Shown here: positions 54,504-64,000 of the stretch, piece after piece
Layout of the letters: every line of letters begins with the position of its first letter
How positions within the stretch are numbered: position 1 is the stretch's first letter
Origin: Brevibacillus migulae
Lineage (GTDB): Bacteria > Bacillota > Bacilli > Brevibacillales > Brevibacillaceae
Length of the DNA stretch: 64,000 nucleotides
Direction of reading: 5' to 3'
NCBI RefSeq assembly: GCF_004521915.1
Contig: NZ_SDKD01000012.1
Location: 62,001 to 126,000 of the forward strand
Program-made: the position numbers and the translations under genes
The notes under the pieces: model-generated
Told to the model about the DNA's origin: nothing
Database searches by the model: none
The model's input: only the letters and a program-made list of their open reading frames with translations

Positions 54504-56498
54504 CTAATTTTTCTCAGCATGTCCTAAATCAAAGTAATTGATTTCTTGCTCCAGGGTGGTCACGACCTGTAACAGCTGCTGTGAACTTTGCAGGAAGTGC
54601 TGGGAGATAGACGCGCTTTCCTGAGTGGCCGCGACGGCTTGCTGGGAGACGGAAGCGACGGTTTCAAAGGAATGAGCAAGCTGGGTGATTTCGTTCTGGA
54701 TACATTGATTTTTCGTGTGAATGGATGCCGAAGAGTTGGTGATATCTGCAAAACAATCATGCAGCCCTTTGATGTTGGTTGCGATTTGTTTGATATTGGC
54801 GGCTGTCTCTTCAAGGGTAACCAGGCCCTCGCTGGTGGTCTGATCTGTCTGCGCCATTTTCACGGTAACGATCTCCACTTTGTCCTGGATCACCTTCAAT
54901 AGGTCTGCGATTTGGATGGTGGCTTCTTCCGTATGTTCGGACAGCTTGCGAATTTCTTCCGCTACGACGCCAAACCCTAATCCGGCCTGCCCCGCACGGG
55001 AAGCTTCGATTCGCGCATTCAGGGACAGGAGCTTCGTTTTTTTCGAGATATCCGTAATCCAGGACAGGATATGATTCACCTCATGTACACTGGAGTGCAG
55101 ATCCGTAAAAGCATGCGTGGATGCTTCCATATTGTGTACGACCCTTTGCATCTTGCCGTTCAGCTCGGTGATCGAATGATTGACCTCGGAAGCGCCTTGA
55201 TGGGCTTGGTTGTTATAGCTGGCTGCCAGCTGGATTTGCTGGTGAATTTCCTGGACTTCGTTTGCAATGGTATCGATAATTTCCTGGAGCTCGTTCACAC
55301 GTTCTTTCTGCTTTTCCATATCGAGGGAAAGAGAGTCGGTGATCTGCACGATTTCATTTTGCATCCCAAACGAATGCTGGGAGCTCGCGGTCACATCGAG
55401 AGCAATATCCCTTACATCGACGGCGGCTGTGGAAATCTGCATGAGAATGTCACGGACCTTTTGGCTCATGGTGTTAAAGCTGATCGCCAGACTTCCGATT
55501 TCATCAGAGGACGAAGGCTCCAGGCGCTGGGACAAATCCCCTTCGCTCAGCTTCACCATTTTGGCTTGTATATCCTGGATCGGGTGTACGATGCGCCGTG
55601 CAAAGAAATAGATGCCTAACCATAAAAGGGCGATGCCGATCACGGAGACCATGATAATGATCAGCTGCAATTTGACTGCATCGGCCCGAACCTCTTCGGT
55701 TGTTTGTGCGACGACGACTCCCCAGTTCAGCTTAGGCAGGTATTCATATGCCGAAAGATAAGCGGTTCCTTCTCTTGCGAATTCTCCAATTCCGGATTTC
55801 CCTTGCATGACCTGCTGAACCACACTGAGGTCAGCCAGAGAAGGGCGGGAGAGCGCATAGGTTTTTTCCGGATAGGCGACAACCTTTCCTTGATGGTCGA
55901 CGATGAACACATACCCGGATTGCCCAATCTTGATGTTCTCTACAAATGTATTCAGGTTGGCGATGGATACAAAGGCTACCAGTACACCTTTGGCTTCCTC
56001 GTCATCACCTGAATAGAGCGGGACGGATATCGCAAATTTCGGGAACTCCGTTTTTGAATATTGGAAGATGTCCGAGATAAAGACCTTTTTTTGCTGGAGC
56101 GCACCGGTGTACCAGTCCGATGTGCGAGGGTCATAGCTGGAATCTGTTGGTGAACCGGGAAATGTTAAATATTTTCCGTCTGTGGTCGCCAGCTGCAGCT
56201 CGGAGATATCGGGATTGTTGGCCTTCATGCTGGTGAAAATCTCAAAAGCCGCACCGTTGGATATCGTGCTGTTTTGGTAAGTGGCGGAAAACGTTTGTAA
56301 GGAGGAGACGATGCTGCCCAATCTTGAATCGACTTCCTTTACGGATGAAATCGAGGCTTCTTGCAATTGATTTATCGTCTTCGCTTCCATCATTGCCTGA
56401 GCTTGAAGCTGGATAAAGATTGCAACCATGGCCATCATCAAGACAACCATGAGGGAAATTCCAAGCAAAAGCCGACGTAAAATGGTTTGATTAAACAC
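54504..56498 (-). CDS. Methyl-accepting chemotaxis protein (Cache-HAMP-MCP signal)
   Basis: About 664 residues: membrane helix about 8-32, extracellular double-Cache sensor about 40-270 ([36 protein letters not shown]), second helix about 275-300, HAMP about 300-352, then a helical signalling domain with hairpin tip [29 protein letters not shown] favours GTG 56498 over ATG 56516. It is inserted between two Pho-controlled pstB genes on the opposite strand. Ligand unknown; organic acids or amino acids are usual for this sensor type. Confidence 0.9.
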   Translation of the reverse strand: MFNQTILRRLLLGISLMVVLMMAMVAIFIQLQAQAMMEAKTINQLQEASISSVKEVDSRLGSIVSSLQTFSATYQNSTISNGAAFEIFTSMKANNPDISELQLATTDGKYLTFPGSPTDSSYDPRTSDWYTGALQQKKVFISDIFQYSKTEFPKFAISVPLYSGDDEEAKGVLVAFVSIANLNTFVENIKIGQSGYVFIVDHQGKVVAYPEKTYALSRPSLADLSVVQQVMQGKSGIGEFAREGTAYLSAYEYLPKLNWGVVVAQTTEEVRADAVKLQLIIIMVSVIGIALLWLGIYFFARRIVHPIQDIQAKMVKLSEGDLSQRLEPSSSDEIGSLAISFNTMSQKVRDILMQISTAAVDVRDIALDVTASSQHSFGMQNEIVQITDSLSLDMEKQKERVNELQEIIDTIANEVQEIHQQIQLAASYNNQAHQGASEVNHSITELNGKMQRVVHNMEASTHAFTDLHSSVHEVNHILSWITDISKKTKLLSLNARIEASRAGQAGLGFGVVAEEIRKLSEHTEEATIQIADLLKVIQDKVEIVTVKMAQTDQTTSEGLVTLEETAANIKQIATNIKGLHDCFADITNSSASIHTKNQCIQNEITQLAHSFETVASVSQQAVAATQESASISQHFLQSSQQLLQVVTTLEQEINYFDLGHAEKN

Positions 56499-56626
56499 CC
56501 AGTATCCACCCCTCACTCAATTAGACCTAGTACAATTGTAGTAGTGGCAAATGGCATAGTCGATGAGGTTAACGGATTCTTTACCAAGGCTTTACATTCG
56601 GACAATATTAAGCTTTTGAAAAAAAA

Positions 56627-56680
56627 TTAATAATTTCTTAATATCAACTCCATATTACGATTAAGCTGTTTCGGTAGAAT
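56627..56680 (+). promoter_or_regulatory. PhoP box and promoter of the second pstB
   Basis: TTAATA (56627), TTAATA (56638), TCCATA (56649) and ATTAAG (56660) recur every 11 bases, then -10 TAGAAT at 56675-56680. The layout equals that before pstS. Confidence 0.75.
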
Positions 56681-56724
56681 GGGAATCGGGCTGACTAACG
56701 TGTTGGAAAGAGGAGAGAACATAG

Positions 56725-57480
<756 letters not shown>

Positions 57481-57513
57481 CCAGTGGCAAGGAATAAAAG
57501 GAAGGGTATAATG

Positions 57514-57552
57514 AAAAGGCGTTTGCCATCGAAAAGATGGCACGCCTTTTTC
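57514..57552 (+). terminator. Terminator of pstB copy 2
   Basis: Stem aaaaggcg with cgcctttt outside and gccatc with gatggc inside, loop gaaaa, then Ts. Confidence 0.88.
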
Positions 57553-57594
57553 TACATAGATGAAATTTACAGATAGAGAGGAGAACAGGCTGCT

Positions 57595-58890
57595 GTGGTT
57601 CTTGGTATCATTTCATTTCTGCTTTTTGTCGTTACGTTGGTCTTTGTCATCTGGCAGCCAAGAGGGTTATCGATCGCCTGGCCAGCTGTGGCAGGCGCTG
57701 TCCTTGCCTTGATCACGGGGGTGGTCTCTCTGGCTGATGTGTGGGAAGTCACCCGGATTGTCTGGAACGCGACGATATCATTGATCGGGATCATTGTGAT
57801 CTCGCTGATCCTCGACGAGATCGGTTTTTTTGAATGGTCGGCCTTGCACATGGCCCGACTGGCACGGGGCAACGGACGGCTGATGTTCGTCTACATGGTC
57901 ATCCTCGGGGCGCTGGTATCCGCCTTGTTTACGAATGACGGAGGCGTTTTGATCCTGACCCCGATCGTGCTTGCCCAGGTGCGAGCGTTGAAGCTTCCTC
58001 CCCACATGGTGCTGGCGTATATTCTCGCATGCGGATTTGTCGCCGATTCCACCTCGCTGCCTTTTGTAGTAAGCAATCTGGTCAATATTTTGTCCGCCGA
58101 CTTTTTCCGGATCGGTTTTGGCGAATACGCCGCACGGATGGTCGTGCCCAATCTTTTCTCCATCATTGCCAGCCTTGGCGTGCTGCTGATCTTTTTTCGC
58201 AAAAGCATTCCGCTGCGCTACGAGCTGGCTCATTTGCCTGAACCGGTCAGCGTGTTGAAGGATCGCTCGCTTTTTCGCCTGTCGTGGGTGATTTTAAGCG
58301 TGCTGTTCCTAGGCTTTTTCCTGAGCGAATGGATGGGGATCCCCGTGTCCGCTTGCATTACGCTGGCGGCTGTCGTATTCTTTGTCGCTGCCCGCAGAAG
58401 CCAAAGCATCGAGACGGGACGAATATGGCGGGAAGCGCCTTGGGTTGTGGTCATCTTTTCGATCGGGATGTATGTCGTTGTCTGGGGATTGCATAATTCG
58501 GGCTTCACCGAGCTGGTTGCTGGGCTTATCCGCTTCTTCAGCGAACAGGGCTTGTATGCAGCGACTCTCGGCATGGGTTATCTGGCGGCGTTCCTATCCT
58601 CGCTGATGAACAATTTGCCCACCGTTATGTTTGATGCCCTGGCTATCGAGCAGGCGCAAACGTCCGGGTTGGTGCGAGAAGCATTGATTTACGCCAATGT
58701 GATCGGAAGCGATCTCGGACCCAAAATGACCCCAATCGGTTCGCTGGCTACGCTGATCTGGCTCCATGTGTTGGGGCGCAAAGGGGTACAAATCGATTGG
58801 TGGACTTACATGAAAACAGGGATCGTGCTGACGATTCCGACTCTGTTTATCACCTTGACCGGCCTATATCTGACGCTGCGTTTTCTGTAG
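57595..58890 (+). CDS. arsB: Arsenite efflux membrane protein ArsB (ArsB/NhaD superfamily)
   Basis: A 431-residue, twelve-helix transporter closely following ArsB: VIWQPRGLSIAWPAV, SLILDEIGFFEWSALH, FTNDGGVLILTPIVLAQ, FVADSTSLPFVVSNLVNI, MNNLPTVMFDALAI, DLGPKMTPIGSLATLIWLH. The GTG start at 57595 follows AGAGAGGAGA. No arsR, arsC or arsA is adjacent, and no ArsR-type operator is seen, so arsenite export is by homology only. Confidence 0.88.
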   Translation: MVLGIISFLLFVVTLVFVIWQPRGLSIAWPAVAGAVLALITGVVSLADVWEVTRIVWNATISLIGIIVISLILDEIGFFEWSALHMARLARGNGRLMFVYMVILGALVSALFTNDGGVLILTPIVLAQVRALKLPPHMVLAYILACGFVADSTSLPFVVSNLVNILSADFFRIGFGEYAARMVVPNLFSIIASLGVLLIFFRKSIPLRYELAHLPEPVSVLKDRSLFRLSWVILSVLFLGFFLSEWMGIPVSACITLAAVVFFVAARRSQSIETGRIWREAPWVVVIFSIGMYVVVWGLHNSGFTELVAGLIRFFSEQGLYAATLGMGYLAAFLSSLMNNLPTVMFDALAIEQAQTSGLVREALIYANVIGSDLGPKMTPIGSLATLIWLHVLGRKGVQIDWWTYMKTGIVLTIPTLFITLTGLYLTLRFL

Positions 58891-58897
58891 CATTCGC

Positions 58898-58926
58898 ACC
58901 CTCGGGATCCGTTCCCGGGGGTTTTG
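58898..58926 (+). terminator. Terminator of arsB
   Basis: Stem accctcggga / tcccgggggt with one G-U pair and a five-base loop, then four Ts. Confidence 0.8.
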
Positions 58927-59008
58927 CTATTTGCCTCCGCATAGCATTTCATTCCATGGCAAAAATAGGGAGTGAATAAGTTGTCACAGAAAAAAGGAGG
59001 AAGACGAG

Positions 59009-59401
59009 ATGTGGCAGGGATGGCCGCTGGAGCGGGTATTATTGTTGTTCGCCGGGCTTGCGTTTGCATTGATATTCATACAGGTAACCCTGTTTCACTC
59101 GCGCCAGAACTTTCGGCATTGGTCGATGTGGGTTCCGGTGATTGAGACTCCCTTGTTTGCGCTGGTGGGGATTGTTCTTGCCTTCTATCAGCCAGCCTGG
59201 CTGCGGTTAACCTTTGGTCTGCTAATGTGGCTGGGGCTTGGAGGAGGCCTTTTTGGGGCGTATCAGCATGCGGTCGGCGTCGGTCAGCGGGTCGGCGGGT
59301 ATTCGCAACCCCAGAACTTTTTGGTTGGACCGCCGATCATACTGCCATTATTAATCAGTGCGATTTCAGCCTTAGGGCTGCTCGCGCTTTACTGGGGGTG
59401 A
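59009..59401 (+). CDS. Uncharacterised 130-aa membrane protein of the GMC dehydrogenase operon
   Basis: Four hydrophobic segments (about 8-26, 40-58, 66-85 and 105-128) and a glycine/glutamine-rich loop HAVGVGQRVGGYSQPQNF. AAGGAGG precedes ATG 59009. The stop is six bases before the subunit-3-like gene. I do not recognise the family. Its position suggests that it anchors or takes electrons from the dehydrogenase. Confidence 0.72.
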   Translation: MWQGWPLERVLLLFAGLAFALIFIQVTLFHSRQNFRHWSMWVPVIETPLFALVGIVLAFYQPAWLRLTFGLLMWLGLGGGLFGAYQHAVGVGQRVGGYSQPQNFLVGPPIILPLLISAISALGLLALYWG

Positions 59402-59407
59402 CCAGCC

Positions 59408-60007
59408 ATGGCGAAATCAAGCGAATATCCTGCCTATGACGTGTGGGATCAGCATCAGGAGTGGGATGAGCATACGCGAAAAATAGTGGCAAAGCGGCGC
59501 ACTCCCGATGTCGCCCATCAGTTTTTGACCCAGCAGGAGGCATTAACTTTGCAGGCAGCCGCGGCTATATTGGTGGACGACATGAGGCTGGACGTGCTGA
59601 CCTATGTCACTCAGCACATTGATGATTCGCTGGCCAGTCCGGTCGGGGAAAGTCAGCGAAAAGTCGGGGTGCCGGACAAGAAGACGTTGTACCGACAAGG
59701 GCTTGCATTTTTAGATGAAGTCAGTCGGAGCACGCATCAAGCGGAATTTTTGGCACTGGACCGGGAGCGTCAGATCGAAGTACTCACCAAGCTGGAGTCT
59801 GACAAAGACACCCGGATTGGGGAATGGGAACAGCTGACTCCCAAGACATTTTTCAAGAGAGTGCTGAAAGACGCAGTGGATGCCTATTATTCCCACCCTT
59901 TGATCTGGTCGGAGATTGGCTATGGCGGCCCGGCTTATCCGCGCGGCTACGTGCGGGTAGAGAAGGGACTGGTCGATCCGTGGGAGGCGAAGCGGCATGA
60001 AGCATGA
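59408..60007 (+). CDS. Gluconate 2-dehydrogenase subunit 3-like protein
   Basis: A 199-residue protein with the subunit-3 pattern FLTQQEALTLQAAAAILVDD near residue 40, ERQIEVLTKLE, and an aromatic-rich end (YSHPLIWSEIGYGGPAYPRGY). Such subunits accompany GMC-type flavoproteins and assist their stability. It lacks an obvious Tat signal. It overlaps the flavoprotein gene by 11 bases. Confidence 0.85.
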   Translation: MAKSSEYPAYDVWDQHQEWDEHTRKIVAKRRTPDVAHQFLTQQEALTLQAAAAILVDDMRLDVLTYVTQHIDDSLASPVGESQRKVGVPDKKTLYRQGLAFLDEVSRSTHQAEFLALDRERQIEVLTKLESDKDTRIGEWEQLTPKTFFKRVLKDAVDAYYSHPLIWSEIGYGGPAYPRGYVRVEKGLVDPWEAKRHEA

Positions 60008-61634
60008 GGATCGTGTCACGCATCACAGTGATCACTATCAGGGGCATCGCTCCAAGGAGCTGAACCAACGGAAATATGCGGATGGGGCGGATATCTGCAT
60101 CGTTGGGGCAGGAGCGGCTGGAGGTGTTTTAGCTTACGAATTGGCAAAAGCGGGCCTGGATGTGGTCGTCATTGAGGCAGGGCCCTTTTGGAATCCGCAG
60201 ACCGACTTTGCCAGTGACGAGCTTGCTATGAAAGGGTTGGGCTGGCAGGATACGAGGCTGGTGGATGGAGCCAATCCGCTGAAAATGGGCCATAACAATT
60301 CCGGGCGCGGGGTTGGTGGCGGGACCGTGCATTTCACGGGTGTTTTCCTGCGTTTTCATGAAAGCGACTTTATGACCTACACTGCGGATGGAGTCGGGCA
60401 TGATTGGCCGATTCGCTACGCGGATCTGGAGCCCTATTACGATAAAATCGAACGCGACATCGCGGTCTCAGGTCCCAAGCATTTTCCGTGGGGTTCCTTC
60501 AAGGGGCCATACCCTTATCCAGTGCGTGAACCGATTAGCGCGAACTCCCAGTTGTTTCGGGAAGCCTGCGAAAAGCTGGGGATCAATAGCGAAGTCGCAC
60601 CATTGGCCATTTTATCCGCCCCCTTTGAGGGCAGACCGCCTTGCATCAATCGCGGCTTTTGCAATCAGGGTTGCATGCCCAATGCGAAATACAGCGGGCT
60701 GATTCACCATATCCCCAAGGCGATCGAGCATGGTGCGGAGATTTTGTCAGATTGCATGGTGACGCAGATCCTCACCGACGGCACCAAGGTGACAGGAGTA
60801 CAGTTTGACCACGACGGAAAGACCTATGAGCAAAAAGCGCGGGTGGTCATTTTGGCTGGCTTTGTGGTGGAGACGCCGCGTCTGCTGCTGCACTCGGCCA
60901 CCTCTCACTTTCCGGAAGGGTTGGCGAATTCCAGCGGTTGGGTTGGAAAGGCGATCATGCCGCACAGCAGCCACGATGTATACGGTCTGCTGCAGGAAGA
61001 GGTACGCCTGTATAAAGGGACGCCTGTCCTTGCCTTGACCCAGGACTTTTATGAGACTGACCGCAGTCGCGGTTTTGCCCGCGGCTACACCTTGAATGCC
61101 CATGGCGCACGACCGGTCGCGATGGCAGGAGCGATCTCGACCCAACGTGTGGACGGCTCGCTTCTGTGGGGAAGTGCCTTGCGGGAATCGATGCTGGATT
61201 ACAATCGTTTTGCCCGCATCACGCTGGTCGGGGAAGTGCTGCCGCATGAGCAGAATCGGGTCACGCTGACCGACGAAAAGGATGAGTACGGAATCCCCCG
61301 GGCGAAAGTCACCTTCAGCTATCAGGAAAATGACCTGCTGCTGATCGACCATGCGGTACGGACAATGAAGGAAATCATTGAAGCGATGGGCGGCAGACCC
61401 GCGCATATCGTGGAGGATACGGCGCATTTGATGGGCGGCTGCCGGATGGGCGATGATCCGTCGACCTCGGTGGTGAATCAATATGGTCGAACCCATGACA
61501 TCCCCAATCTGTATATTGCCGGCGCGAGCACCTTTGTGACCTCCAGCGGGGCGAATCCGACCAACACGGTGATGGCGTTGGCGGCACGGACGGCTGATCA
61601 TTTGATCGAGATGATGAAGCAGAGGGAAATATAG
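59997..61634 (+). CDS. GMC-family FAD-dependent dehydrogenase (gluconate 2-dehydrogenase-like)
   Basis: A 545-residue flavoprotein. FAD-binding Rossmann motif IVGAGAAGGVLAYELAKAG (about 33-51) with the acidic end VIEAG, GRGVGGGTVHFTG, a Cys-rich CINRGFCNQGCMPN, and the C-terminal GMC element SSGANPTNTVMALAARTAD with the catalytic His/Asn replaced region HLMGGCRMG. GGGAGGCG before ATG 59997. It would oxidise a sugar acid or polyol; no cytochrome c subunit follows, so the acceptor is unclear. Confidence 0.88.
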   Translation: MKHEDRVTHHSDHYQGHRSKELNQRKYADGADICIVGAGAAGGVLAYELAKAGLDVVVIEAGPFWNPQTDFASDELAMKGLGWQDTRLVDGANPLKMGHNNSGRGVGGGTVHFTGVFLRFHESDFMTYTADGVGHDWPIRYADLEPYYDKIERDIAVSGPKHFPWGSFKGPYPYPVREPISANSQLFREACEKLGINSEVAPLAILSAPFEGRPPCINRGFCNQGCMPNAKYSGLIHHIPKAIEHGAEILSDCMVTQILTDGTKVTGVQFDHDGKTYEQKARVVILAGFVVETPRLLLHSATSHFPEGLANSSGWVGKAIMPHSSHDVYGLLQEEVRLYKGTPVLALTQDFYETDRSRGFARGYTLNAHGARPVAMAGAISTQRVDGSLLWGSALRESMLDYNRFARITLVGEVLPHEQNRVTLTDEKDEYGIPRAKVTFSYQENDLLLIDHAVRTMKEIIEAMGGRPAHIVEDTAHLMGGCRMGDDPSTSVVNQYGRTHDIPNLYIAGASTFVTSSGANPTNTVMALAARTADHLIEMMKQREI

Positions 61635-61647
61635 GAATCAAGTCAAA

Positions 61648-61682
61648 AAAAGCGTTGAATCTAAGCTAGATTCAACGCTTTT
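61648..61682. terminator. Bidirectional terminator overlapping the glutaredoxin 3' end
   Basis: Perfect 16-base stem (61648-61663 with 61667-61682), three-base loop, flanked by A-run and T-run. The last codons of the minus-strand gene lie inside it. Confidence 0.9.
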
Positions 61683-61912
61683 GCCAATTGCTCACGGTCA
61701 TATCCATGAATAACGGTTTGTTCTCCTTGGTCATCCACGATTACAGTGACCGGGGTTGCGCTCGCTCCCAGGTTAATCGCTTCTTGAAAGTAAGCATCAT
61801 TTGCGCGGATGTCACGGTCTTCAAATTCAATGCCTTGCTGTGTCAGCCACATTTTTTCTTCCTGGCAAGGTCCGCAAGTGATTTGTGTATAAACAACGAC
61901 TTTTTGAGCCAT
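61661..61912 (-). CDS. Glutaredoxin-like (NrdH-type) thiol-disulfide protein
   Basis: An 83-residue glutaredoxin fold with active site CGPC (Cys13, Cys16), the cis-Pro in ASATPVTVIVDD and the EDRDIRANDAYFQEA helix. AAGGGAGA precedes ATG 61912. The short length fits NrdH/glutaredoxin-type reductants. It is monocistronic and converges on the GMC gene. Confidence 0.88.
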   Translation of the reverse strand: MAQKVVVYTQITCGPCQEEKMWLTQQGIEFEDRDIRANDAYFQEAINLGASATPVTVIVDDQGEQTVIHGYDREQLAKALNLA

Positions 61913-62098
61913 CGGTTTGTCTCCCTTCTTTGCACAAGTTTTTCCATGTGCTTACTCTAGGATAGCCCTAATGCTTCTTGTCTATCAAGAGGAAATGGAA
62001 GCGAAAGTGTAAGCGATGCAGGGAAAAATGTGGGTGCATATGGACTATGGGTCAAGAGCAAATTAACTTCGACACCAGTTGAGGAGGTGAATCCAACA

Positions 62099-62266
62099 AT
62101 GGCTAAACGCAATCGCGCTAATGCTAATGCAAACGCAGCAGCAAACGCAGCAGCACAGCAAAACACCGTAACTGAGTTTGCATCTGAAACAAACGTTGCG
62201 CAAGTTCGCCGTCAAAATCAACAATCTGCGAACCGTGCAAACCAACAAAACAACCCAACCACCTAA
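62099..62266 (+). CDS. Gamma-type small acid-soluble spore protein
   Basis: A 55-residue, Asn/Gln/Ala-rich protein (MAKRNRANANANAAANAAAQ then TEFASETNVAQVRRQNQQS) with almost no hydrophobic core. The TEFASETN element is the germination-protease cleavage site of gamma SASPs such as SspE. GAGGAGGTGA fixes ATG 62099 and excludes the upstream frame. CATATGGA at 62037 may be a sigma-G -10. It serves as an amino acid store in spores. Confidence 0.9.
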   Translation: MAKRNRANANANAAANAAAQQNTVTEFASETNVAQVRRQNQQSANRANQQNNPTT

Positions 62267-62280
62267 TCACTTCCGCAACG

Positions 62281-62307
62281 ACCTCCACCGCATGGGTGGA
62301 GGTTTTT
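62281..62307 (+). terminator. Terminator of the gamma SASP gene
   Basis: Nine-base stem acctccacc / ggtggaggt with a five-base loop, then TTTTT. Confidence 0.9.
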
Positions 62308-62405
62308 CACGGTTTCCGATTCCACAACCTTGCGGCAAGCCTGCAAAAAGTGGTACTGTGAGCAGAAGAGAGGCATGTTCGGAATGGTAGGCAGGTGGAG
62401 CAGCG

Positions 62406-62789
62406 ATGATTATCGGAATCGGCATTGATATCGTGGAGATCGAGCGGATTGCCGCGATTGTAAAACGGCAGCCGAACTTTGTGGCCCGAATATTGACTGA
62501 GCAAGAACGATCGGTTTCACAGCCGGTTGCGGAGCGAAGGGCAGCGGAGTATCTGGCGGGACGTTTTGCTGCCAAAGAAGCCATGGCCAAGGCGATTGGC
62601 ACGGGGATTGGAAAAAGTCTTGGTTTCCAAGACATGGAAGTGTGGAAAGATGAATACGGCAAACCATACATACGTTTATCAAAGGAAGCTGCTGGCCGGT
62701 TATTTGCAGACCCATCCAAGCTTCGCATTCATTTGAGCATTTCCCACAGCAAGGAATATGCGGTGGCACAGGTCATTATCGAAGAGTAG
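62406..62789 (+). CDS. acpS: Holo-[acyl-carrier-protein] synthase
   Basis: A 127-residue 4'-phosphopantetheinyl transferase that activates acyl carrier protein. Motifs [12 protein letters not shown] (Mg-binding Asp8) and [15 protein letters not shown] (Glu of the second motif) are intact, and the end [19 protein letters not shown] is standard. Followed by ydcC, the same order as in B. subtilis (where alr comes next). Confidence 0.95.
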   Translation: MIIGIGIDIVEIERIAAIVKRQPNFVARILTEQERSVSQPVAERRAAEYLAGRFAAKEAMAKAIGTGIGKSLGFQDMEVWKDEYGKPYIRLSKEAAGRLFADPSKLRIHLSISHSKEYAVAQVIIEE

Positions 62790-62844
62790 CAATCTTGACC
62801 ATTTCATCGGACAAAATCCAACTTGTCTGCATATTGGGACGAGG

Positions 62845-63049
62845 CGGGACATAGGTATATATCACGTAGATTAGGAGGGACTACCTGGTCGGCTCTTAGG
62901 ATCAGTCCTGCTATCCAATCTGGTGATACTGACGTCCCGACAATCGTTTCCGGTATCGACAGGTATTGCAGATTGGACAGGCGGACTGACACATTTCCCA
63001 GGAAATAGACAGGGTTGCCCTCCTTTGTCGAAACCAGACAAGGAGGAGT
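62845..63049 (+). promoter_or_regulatory. Structured leader of the ydcC gene
   Basis: cgggac (62845-62850) and tatcac (62860-62865) can pair with gtgata (62933-62938) and gtcccg (62944-62949), closing a large stem. Further on, CCTCCTTTGTC (about 63019-63029) pairs with GACAAGGAGG (63037-63046), which contains the ydcC ribosome site. No known riboswitch core is recognised. Confidence 0.4.
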
Positions 63050-63056
63050 TGATTCC

Positions 63057-64000
63057 ATGAAGCGTGGAGCATTTTGGTTGGCATTATTACTCGTTCTATC
63101 CGTCTTCGCCAGCGGCTGCGGACAAAAGACACCGGAAGACGTGGTAGGGGATTTGAGTAGTAATCTGGAAAAAATATCGGGGTACAAGTCTAACGCAGAA
63201 TTAACGCTGCAAACAGGCTCCACACCGCAAGTGTATGACGTGTCGGTATGGTATGAGAAACCGACGAACTATCGGGTTGCTTTGACTTCCAAGCAGCGAA
63301 ACATCACCCAAATCATCCTGCGTAATGATGAGGGAGTCTTCGTGCTCACCCCCCACCTGAACAAGAGTTTCCGCTTCCAGAGCGGTTGGCCGGAGAATAA
63401 TGGACCGCTCTACCTGTATGAAACGCTTGCCCGGAGCATTATTGAAGATACCGAACGGAAAATGGAATCCGTCAACAACGAGTATGTATTCGAGGTCAAA
63501 GCCAACTACAGCGGAAACCGTTCGTTAACCAAGCAAAAAATATGGATGACCGAGGACTTCAAGCCGACAAAGGCTGAGATCATGGATGCAAATATGAACA
63601 AGCTGGTAGAGATCAAATTTACCGATTTCGTCTTCAATCCGCAGTTTGACAAGGATGCGTTTGACAAAGACCGCAATATGACCAGTGCTTTGACTGCGAT
63701 CCCAACCATGGCTTCGATCGAAGAAAGCGATACCCAACCAAGCAGCCAATTCGGGGTCATTGAGCCAACCTACATTCCGGAAGGCGTCAAGCAAGCGAGC
63801 ATTGAGACGATCAAGAGAGAAGAAGACCGTGTCATTTCGTTGGAATATTCCGGCGTGTACAATTACAAGCTGATGGAATCCCGTCCGACGGCAGCTACTG
63901 TCTCGTATGAGCAAGGGATGCCGCTTGATCTGGGCTTTACGATCGGTGTCCTGACGCAGGATTCGCAAAACCAGCGGATGCTGACATGGGAGCTGGATGG
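63057..64000 (+). CDS. ydcC: YdcC-like outer-membrane-lipoprotein-sorting-fold lipoprotein (partial)
   Basis: The first 314 residues of a lipoprotein with lipobox FASGC (Cys21). The mature part (SNLEKISGYKSNAELTLQTG, YDVSVWYEKPTNYRVAL) has the LolA-like beta-sheet pattern of YdcC, followed by a DUF4367-like part (FGVIEPTYIPEGV). In B. subtilis ydcC is a sporulation gene between acpS and alr, matching this order. AAGGAGGAG precedes ATG 63057 but can be hidden in a hairpin. It runs off the window. Confidence 0.85.
   Translation, partial: MKRGAFWLALLLVLSVFASGCGQKTPEDVVGDLSSNLEKISGYKSNAELTLQTGSTPQVYDVSVWYEKPTNYRVALTSKQRNITQIILRNDEGVFVLTPHLNKSFRFQSGWPENNGPLYLYETLARSIIEDTERKMESVNNEYVFEVKANYSGNRSLTKQKIWMTEDFKPTKAEIMDANMNKLVEIKFTDFVFNPQFDKDAFDKDRNMTSALTAIPTMASIEESDTQPSSQFGVIEPTYIPEGVKQASIETIKREEDRVISLEYSGVYNYKLMESRPTAATVSYEQGMPLDLGFTIGVLTQDSQNQRMLTWELD

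Noticed and set aside
62823..63008. 61-aa frame between acpS and ydcC
   Set aside because: No ribosome site before its TTG and no recognisable sequence; the region reads better as a structured leader.

Overview
The window looks like a chromosomal segment of a spore-forming, low- to mid-GC Firmicute of the Paenibacillaceae, most likely Brevibacillus. The reasons are strong Shine-Dalgarno sequences with frequent TTG and GTG starts, a SAM-I riboswitch, RNase J, bacilliredoxin, a GerA-type germinant receptor operon, a gamma-type spore protein, PhoP-type Pho boxes, and the order acpS then ydcC known from Bacillus. The genus is an inference; no rRNA or tRNA gene is present to confirm it.

Layout. 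1-5.1 kb: start of a chemoreceptor, an MFS exporter, metY under a complete SAM-I riboswitch, and a tiny Hol-Tox toxin gene that looks like a type I toxin-antitoxin locus. 5.2-9.6 kb: rhodanese, a copper-type lipoprotein with a SCO protein, DUF3889, RNase J, bacilliredoxin. 9.6-10.3 kb: long-palindrome repeats. 10.3-17.3 kb: aldo/keto reductase, then a sugar locus (LacI regulator, Gfo/Idh/MocA dehydrogenase, binding protein, ATPase, permease) with twin operators and a cre site. 17.5-26.5 kb: sporulation-type kinase, a TolC-fold protein fused to stalk domains, a kinase fused to an RsbR/STAS module, a Ca2+ P-type ATPase, an LCP cell-wall ligase. 26.5-33.4 kb: gerA-type tricistron and metNIQ. 33.4-41.6 kb: more repeats, two tandem OppA-like lipoproteins, small sporulation genes, a stalk/AMIN amidase, a GerM lipoprotein, a GNAT enzyme.

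41.6-50.4 kb is a dense, largely overlapping operon for recycling cell-wall sugars: RpiR regulator, murQ, Lac-family PTS IIB, IIC and IIA, a small membrane protein, a GH4 glycosidase, anmK, mupG and a BadF-type amino-sugar kinase. Together they would import and phosphorylate a peptidoglycan disaccharide, split it, and feed both halves into GlcNAc-6-P. RpiR-like palindromes and a cre-like site sit at its promoters.

50.6-57.5 kb: pstS-pstC-pstA-pstB with a four-hexamer Pho box, a convergent chemoreceptor, then a second pstB with its own Pho box. 57.6-64 kb: arsB, a gluconate-2-dehydrogenase-like trio, a glutaredoxin, gamma SASP, acpS, and the start of ydcC behind a structured leader. The most unusual items are the wall-sugar operon, the Hol-Tox locus, the paired families of long palindromic repeats, the TolC-stalk fusion in a probable monoderm, and the kinase-RsbR fusion.
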